DNA of 26,831 bases. It comes from JBDTNQ01 sp039933635 (lineage in GTDB: Bacteria; Acidobacteriota; Vicinamibacteria; Vicinamibacterales; SCN-69-37). The translations under genes and the position numbers were made by a program. The notes beneath the pieces were generated by a model, which was given only the letters and a program-made list of their open reading frames with translations, was not told the origin of the DNA and made no database searches. Shown here piece after piece: positions 22,956 through 26,831 of the stretch (positions are counted from its first letter, which is position 1; every line of letters starts with the position of its first letter). The DNA lies in NCBI GenBank assembly GCA_039933635.1, contig JBDTNQ010000060.1, positions 1 to 26,831 on the forward strand, written 5' to 3'.

Positions 22956-22966
22956 AGGTCCGGGGC
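22943..22966. repeat. REP-like hairpin 2, loop TGAA, over the immunity gene stop
   Basis: GCCCCGGACC, TGAA, GGTCCGGGGC: a perfect 10-base-pair stem. It shares the core with hairpin 1 and lies between convergent genes, where it could also end transcription or shield 3' ends. Confidence 0.85.
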
Positions 22967-22975
22967 GAAAGCAAG

Positions 22976-23242
22976 CTATGCGAGAACGGCCCGGACCTCG
23001 GCCATGCGCCGGTCGACTTCGGCGATAGCCTGGGCGAGGTGCGCGCGGCGCCGCTCGTGCGCCGTGGCCTCAAACTGACGTTCCAGTTCGGTCTTCGCCA
23101 ACCGCAGAGATTCGAGCGCGCGGACCGCTTCAGGGTCCCGCACGTCCTGGAGGCTCTTCTCGAGCCGCGCCCGTTCCAGTTCTTCCATCCGCTCCTGAAT
23201 TCGCGATTCCGCGTCGATCAGGCCTTCGCCGGCATCACCCAT
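22976..23242 (-). CDS. Coiled-coil protein, 88 aa
   Basis: The chain is one long charged helix (AESRIQERMEELERARLEK, LAKTELERQFEATAHERR), with heptad-like Leu/Ala. ATG 23242 has only a distant GGGGA upstream. No known domain. Convergent with the immunity gene; likely a small host protein of unknown role. Confidence 0.6.
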   Translation of the reverse strand: MGDAGEGLIDAESRIQERMEELERARLEKSLQDVRDPEAVRALESLRLAKTELERQFEATAHERRRAHLAQAIAEVDRRMAEVRAVLA

Positions 23243-23546
23243 GTCGTGTCGTTCCCCATTCGTCGCCGGGTTCGGGACCCGGCCGTGCCCCGCGGAAAAC
23301 TCCGCGCCAGATGTCTTCGGGCGGAAGACGAGCCACGTTGGCGTCCCTCACCCGTTATCCTCCATGGTACCGCGACCGCCGCCCGGTCTGACCCTGGAGT
23401 TTTCGAATTTCGACGGATCGTCGACGCTCCCCCGGTGTCTCGGCAGAGTGCCAGCAGCGTGCTATTCTGCCGCTTCAAATTCACTCCGGGCAAATCCCGA
23501 TCGAAATGGTAAGGCGGCGCCTCCGGCGTCGCGAGGAGGCAATGTG

Positions 23547-25100
23547 GTGATCAAGCGAAGTCTTCCGGCGCTCGGCGCGGTTTCGGCCGCGGTCCTGATT
23601 GCGTCGGTTCTGGCCCAGGCGCAAGCACCGGGTGCGGGCACCCCCAACCCGACGAATGCGGCGCTGTGGACGGCATTCGATGCCGACAAGGACGGGTCGG
23701 TCACGAAGGCGGAGGTCAAATCGGCATTCGGGAAGTGGTACGACGCAGCCGACACAGCCAAAGCCGGCAAGGTCACCGTGGAGCAACTCGGCCCAGCGCT
23801 CAACACTGCCCTGGCGCTGCCCGCCCCGGCGGCCGGCGCTGCCGGCGGACGGGCCGGTGGGTTCGGCGGTGGCGGCGGTCGCGGTGCGGTTGAGTTCGTC
23901 GCGGGCGCGACGACCCCAGGCCTCACCGAGCCGTGCGGCGGCCGCAGTCAGCAGCCGACCGTGCCGTGCGTGGGCGACGTCGAGCAGATGCTCGCCGCGC
24001 TGCCCAAGACCGCGCCGGCCAAGCCCGCCAAGGCGCGCAAGGTGCTGATCTTCTCGCGCATCCCATCAGCAGGCTACCAGCACTCATCGATTCCTCTCGC
24101 GGCGAAAGCCGTCGAGGAACTCGGCAAGCGCACGGGCGCGTGGACGTCGACGACATCGTGGGATCCGGCCGTGTTCACGACCGAGAACCTCAAGCAGTAC
24201 GACGCCATGTTCCTGTCGAACACGACGGGGTGCTTCCTCGACAAGGCCGGCGACAAGCCCGCCACGGACGCGCGGCGCGCGGCGTTCACGGAGTTCGTGC
24301 GCAGCGGCAAGGGCGTCGCGGGCATTCACGCCACCGGTGACTCGTATCACGGGGCGTGCCCGAACGACGAGCCCGCGGCTGGCGGCGGTGGCGGTGGTCG
24401 TGGCGGCAACGCGGCAGGTGCCGGCGGCACGCTGGCGTCGGTGCTCCTGCGCTGGTCGTGGGGACTCAACGAAAAGAAGCTTCAGGACAACGACCTGTCG
24501 CTCACGAAGGCCGACATGGACGCCGTCGCCGAGGGCTGGTGGAAGTACCTCGATCCGGGCACCACGGGCAAGATCGTCCAGAGCACGTTCATGACGACCA
24601 TCGTGCCGCTCGCGACCTCGTCGAACCAGTACGTTGGTTCCGCGGGCCGCGACCAGGGCAAGGGCAGCTGGCAGGACTGGGACAACATGATCGGCGGGTG
24701 GTTCAAGTTCCACTGGCTCAATCCCCAGCACATCGTCGTGAAGATCGACGACAAGGCCAGCCCGCTCACGAAGATGTTCAACGGCCAGGACTTCGACGTC
24801 TTCGACGAGACCTACACCTTCAGCGTCAACTCGTTCTCGCGCAAGAACGTCCGCGTGCTGACGAGCATCAACTACGACAAGATGAGCTTCCTCGACCGGC
24901 TCAAGGAGAGCAGCCCGCGCCCCGATCACGACTTTGGGCTGAGCTGGATCAAGAAGGACGGCCAGGGCCGCGTGTTCTACATGGCGCTCGGCCACGACGA
25001 GCGCATCTACGCCATGCCGGCGATGATGGAGCACTTGCTCTCAGGCATGCAGTACGCCCTCGGCGATCTGAAGGTGGACGACAGCCCTAGCCAGAAATAA
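23547..25100 (+). CDS. Secreted EF-hand plus ThuA-domain protein, 517 aa
   Basis: GTG 23547 has GAGGAGG 7 bases upstream (GTG 23544 is the alternative). It starts a signal peptide (VIKRSLPALGAVSAAVLIASV, cut near AQAQA). An EF-hand calcium loop follows, DADKDGSVTKAEV (about residues 48-60), then a second weaker helix-loop unit, a Gly-rich linker, and from about 155 the ThuA fold: KVLIFSRIPSAGYQHSS, YDAMFLSNTTGCF, and FVRSGKGVAGIHATGDSYH. A Gly/Ala insertion interrupts the fold near residue 275. ThuA-like proteins are class I amidotransferase-like and are implicated in sugar metabolism; exported copies with other domains are common in polymer-degrading bacteria. A strong terminator follows the stop. 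Confidence 0.85.
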   Translation: MIKRSLPALGAVSAAVLIASVLAQAQAPGAGTPNPTNAALWTAFDADKDGSVTKAEVKSAFGKWYDAADTAKAGKVTVEQLGPALNTALALPAPAAGAAGGRAGGFGGGGGRGAVEFVAGATTPGLTEPCGGRSQQPTVPCVGDVEQMLAALPKTAPAKPAKARKVLIFSRIPSAGYQHSSIPLAAKAVEELGKRTGAWTSTTSWDPAVFTTENLKQYDAMFLSNTTGCFLDKAGDKPATDARRAAFTEFVRSGKGVAGIHATGDSYHGACPNDEPAAGGGGGGRGGNAAGAGGTLASVLLRWSWGLNEKKLQDNDLSLTKADMDAVAEGWWKYLDPGTTGKIVQSTFMTTIVPLATSSNQYVGSAGRDQGKGSWQDWDNMIGGWFKFHWLNPQHIVVKIDDKASPLTKMFNGQDFDVFDETYTFSVNSFSRKNVRVLTSINYDKMSFLDRLKESSPRPDHDFGLSWIKKDGQGRVFYMALGHDERIYAMPAMMEHLLSGMQYALGDLKVDDSPSQK

Positions 25101-25105
25101 GACAG

Positions 25106-25132
25106 GGACCAAGGGACCGAGGACCAAGGGAC
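25106..25132. repeat. Two 12-base direct repeats after the ThuA gene
   Basis: GGACCAAGGGAC occurs at 25106..25117 and 25121..25132, with a 15-base period, between the stop codon and the terminator. No function is visible. Confidence 0.6.
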
Positions 25133-25139
25133 GACGAAG

Positions 25140-25178
25140 CGCCCCGGTGCGGAAACGCATCGGGGCGTTTTCCTTTTT
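25140..25178 (+). terminator. Intrinsic terminator of the ThuA gene
   Basis: CGCCCCGGTGCG pairs with CGCATCGGGGCG (one G-U) around a GAAA tetraloop, followed by TTTT and a TTTTT run. Ends transcription 40 bases after the stop codon. Confidence 0.9.
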
Positions 25179-25243
25179 GGGGAGCGGGCGAATGACGACG
25201 CTTGAAGACCTGGGGGGCCGCGCGTAGACTCGGGCTACTTCAC

Positions 25244-26831
25244 ATGTCCCGCGTTCGATCCGCCGTTCTGCGGCTTCTGGGTGACGCGAAGATCGCTTCT
25301 CGACGGCTGCGGCGCGCGCCGTTGTTCGCGGCAACGGCCGTTCTGGTGCTTGGTCTCGGCATTGGTATCGGCACGACGTGCTTCAACGTCATCAACGCGG
25401 GCCTGTTCAAGGGCCGCGCGTCGCTGCCCGGAGCCGTGCGAGTCGTTGGCTCAAATTGGCCGCCCGGCCTCTCGGGTCTGCTTGGGCCAGGAGACGTCGC
25501 GGCCGTTGCCGAACATCCACCGGCATCATTGGCGTGGGTCATCGGGCTTGGCAGCGCGCGGCAGACAACCGCGCGGATCCTCGACACCTCGCTACGCCTG
25601 CGTGCCGACGGCATCTCGGGCCCATATTTCAAGGTCTTCGGCGCGACCCCTATTGCGGGCCGGCTGCTGGATGGCGGCGACGAACAATCTGACCTCGCGC
25701 CCGGAGCGGTCATCAGCGAACGCCTCTGGCGCACCCGCTTCTCAGCCGATTCGGCGGTCGTCGGCAGTACGGCCTACGTCGCCGGCCAACCCATCGTCAT
25801 CGTCGGTGTGGTCGCCCGGCCCTTCACGGGGCTCGCATCGATTCCGGCAACGGATCTCTGGGTTCCCTCACGCGTCATTCCAGTGGATCAGCTGTACGGA
25901 CGGCTCCGTGACGGCGTGACGGTCCGGCAGGCGGATCAGGAAGTCCGTTCGCAGTATGCCGTGCCGGTCCCAGGTGTAACGGATCGACGGCTCGCACTCG
26001 AGAGCGGATTCGAGGCCGATCTGCCGTCGAGCGAGACCGCCGTGCTCGCGACTATCCTCGCCCTTGGGGGACTCGTTCTGGTCATCGCTGCTGCGAGCCT
26101 GACCCTCCTCCTACTGGCTCGAATCCTGGGCAGCCAGTCCGACATTGGCATTCGCCTCATGCTCGGCGCGCGCCTGTCGGACGTGGCGCAACTCTGGGCC
26201 ACCGAAGTCTCCATCATCGCCGTGGCGGCAACCGTCGTGGGGCTCACGATGGGCGGATGGTTTGCGCGGATTGTGCTCGATCAATTTTCAGCAGTTGCTG
26301 GCATGGATACATCCAATGTCGATGTCTCGCCAGACTGGCGAGTGGTCCTCTATGCGACGGGTCTGACGCTCGTCGTCGCAGTGGGCATCATCGGGGCTTT
26401 GACGAAACGCATTTCCATTGTTGGGACGATCGCGGCGACAACGGCGGCGGCCGGTAATGGCGCGATCACACCACGAAACGGTGACACGCGTGGCGGGCTG
26501 ATGGCCGCGCAGATCGCCATCGCGACCTGCCTGCTTCTCGTGTCCGTGTACTTCTGGCGAAGCACGATGGCGACCGCGCACATCGATCCGGGCTTCGACC
26601 CGTCACACGTCGTCGTGGCCCGCCTCGATCAGGCCGGACGCGATGGCGTGCGGACTGAGGCCAACAACCTGCGCGCCCTTGCGGCGGCAGCGCGCGCGCC
26701 TGGGATCGACCACGCCGCACTCGCAACGCGGTTGACGGCACGCCTTGGCAACGGGGCCCGAACCAGTGAGGCCGCGCAAACGTACTCTGTCCAGCCAGTC
26801 GGCGTCACAGCAAAGTTCTTCGACGTCCTTC
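25244..26831 (+). CDS. MacB/FtsX-type ABC permease, ADOP-like (partial, 3' end missing)
   Basis: The frame is open from ATG 25244 to the window edge, 529 codons. It starts with a basic patch and LRRAPLFAATAVLVLGLGIG, the first membrane helix, then a periplasmic MacB-like domain (about 50-255; GISGPYFKVFG and GAVISERLW are typical). A helix cluster follows around 265-390, with the FtsX motif SQSDIGIRLMLGARLSDV, and a second cluster begins near 420. No ATPase is encoded in the window. This is the layout of the duplicated orphan permeases (ADOP) abundant in Acidobacteriota, about 800 aa; this copy lacks its C-terminal third because the window ends. No ribosome site is evident at ATG 25244. Confidence 0.85.
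   Translation, partial: MSRVRSAVLRLLGDAKIASRRLRRAPLFAATAVLVLGLGIGIGTTCFNVINAGLFKGRASLPGAVRVVGSNWPPGLSGLLGPGDVAAVAEHPPASLAWVIGLGSARQTTARILDTSLRLRADGISGPYFKVFGATPIAGRLLDGGDEQSDLAPGAVISERLWRTRFSADSAVVGSTAYVAGQPIVIVGVVARPFTGLASIPATDLWVPSRVIPVDQLYGRLRDGVTVRQADQEVRSQYAVPVPGVTDRRLALESGFEADLPSSETAVLATILALGGLVLVIAAASLTLLLLARILGSQSDIGIRLMLGARLSDVAQLWATEVSIIAVAATVVGLTMGGWFARIVLDQFSAVAGMDTSNVDVSPDWRVVLYATGLTLVVAVGIIGALTKRISIVGTIAATTAAAGNGAITPRNGDTRGGLMAAQIAIATCLLLVSVYFWRSTMATAHIDPGFDPSHVVVARLDQAGRDGVRTEANNLRALAAAARAPGIDHAALATRLTARLGNGARTSEAAQTYSVQPVGVTAKFFDVL

Overview
The window is high-GC bacterial DNA split into two parts at a tRNA-Arg(TCT) gene at 18246..18321 (minus strand). Left of the tRNA (1..about 18245) lies an integrated temperate element, most likely a prophage. 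It has a tyrosine integrase next to the 3' end of the tRNA, a divergent pair of small HTH regulators, and a long leftward early operon that runs off the window. Right of the tRNA (18246..26831) is ordinary chromosome. An orphan permease of the MacB/ADOP type, a secreted EF-hand plus ThuA protein, a CPxCG protein and the GC content together suggest an Acidobacteriota host, perhaps of the Vicinamibacteria type. That assignment is inference from gene content.

Element, leftward operon (13334 down to 1). The order is Cro-like HTH, zinc-ribbon protein, CII-like protein, excisionase-like HTH, four very small membrane proteins, an 82-aa protein, a 446-aa protein next to SbcD and SbcC, a replication-type protein with an HNH domain, ParB, several tiny Cys-rich proteins, an acyl carrier protein, a 86-aa unknown, a winged-helix/AT-hook protein, a DPPY DNA methyltransferase, and two further small proteins. 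Almost every junction is an ATGA, GTGA or TGATG overlap, so translation is coupled along the operon.

Element, rightward lysogeny arm (13468..18206). It holds an HTH regulator, an exported HNH-like nuclease, a zinc-ribbon membrane protein, two tiny ORFs, an exported OB-like protein with a Cys-rich tail, an unknown, the integrase and a free-standing HNH protein. Both divergent regulators and the last HNH gene appear to have leaderless mRNAs.

The most striking signal is a perfect (GGCA)9 tandem repeat at 1836..1871. It starts inside the ATG codon of the winged-helix/AT-hook gene, which overlaps the methyltransferase gene. The ATG with the good Shine-Dalgarno sequence is currently out of frame. 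Gain of one unit, or loss of two, would put it in frame. This is the arrangement of a phase-variable switch, here carried by a mobile element.

Chromosomal side. A five-gene leftward operon (22003 down to 18423) encodes a lipoprotein, a polytopic membrane protein, a zinc metallopeptidase, a CPxCG protein and a Mug-type DNA glycosylase. Divergent from it is a compact pair, a membrane-anchored RNase A-like (CdiA-CT type) toxin and a CdiI-like immunity protein, bracketed by two matching hairpins with the loop TGAA. A coiled-coil protein, the ThuA protein with a strong terminator, and the 5' part of the permease gene complete the window.
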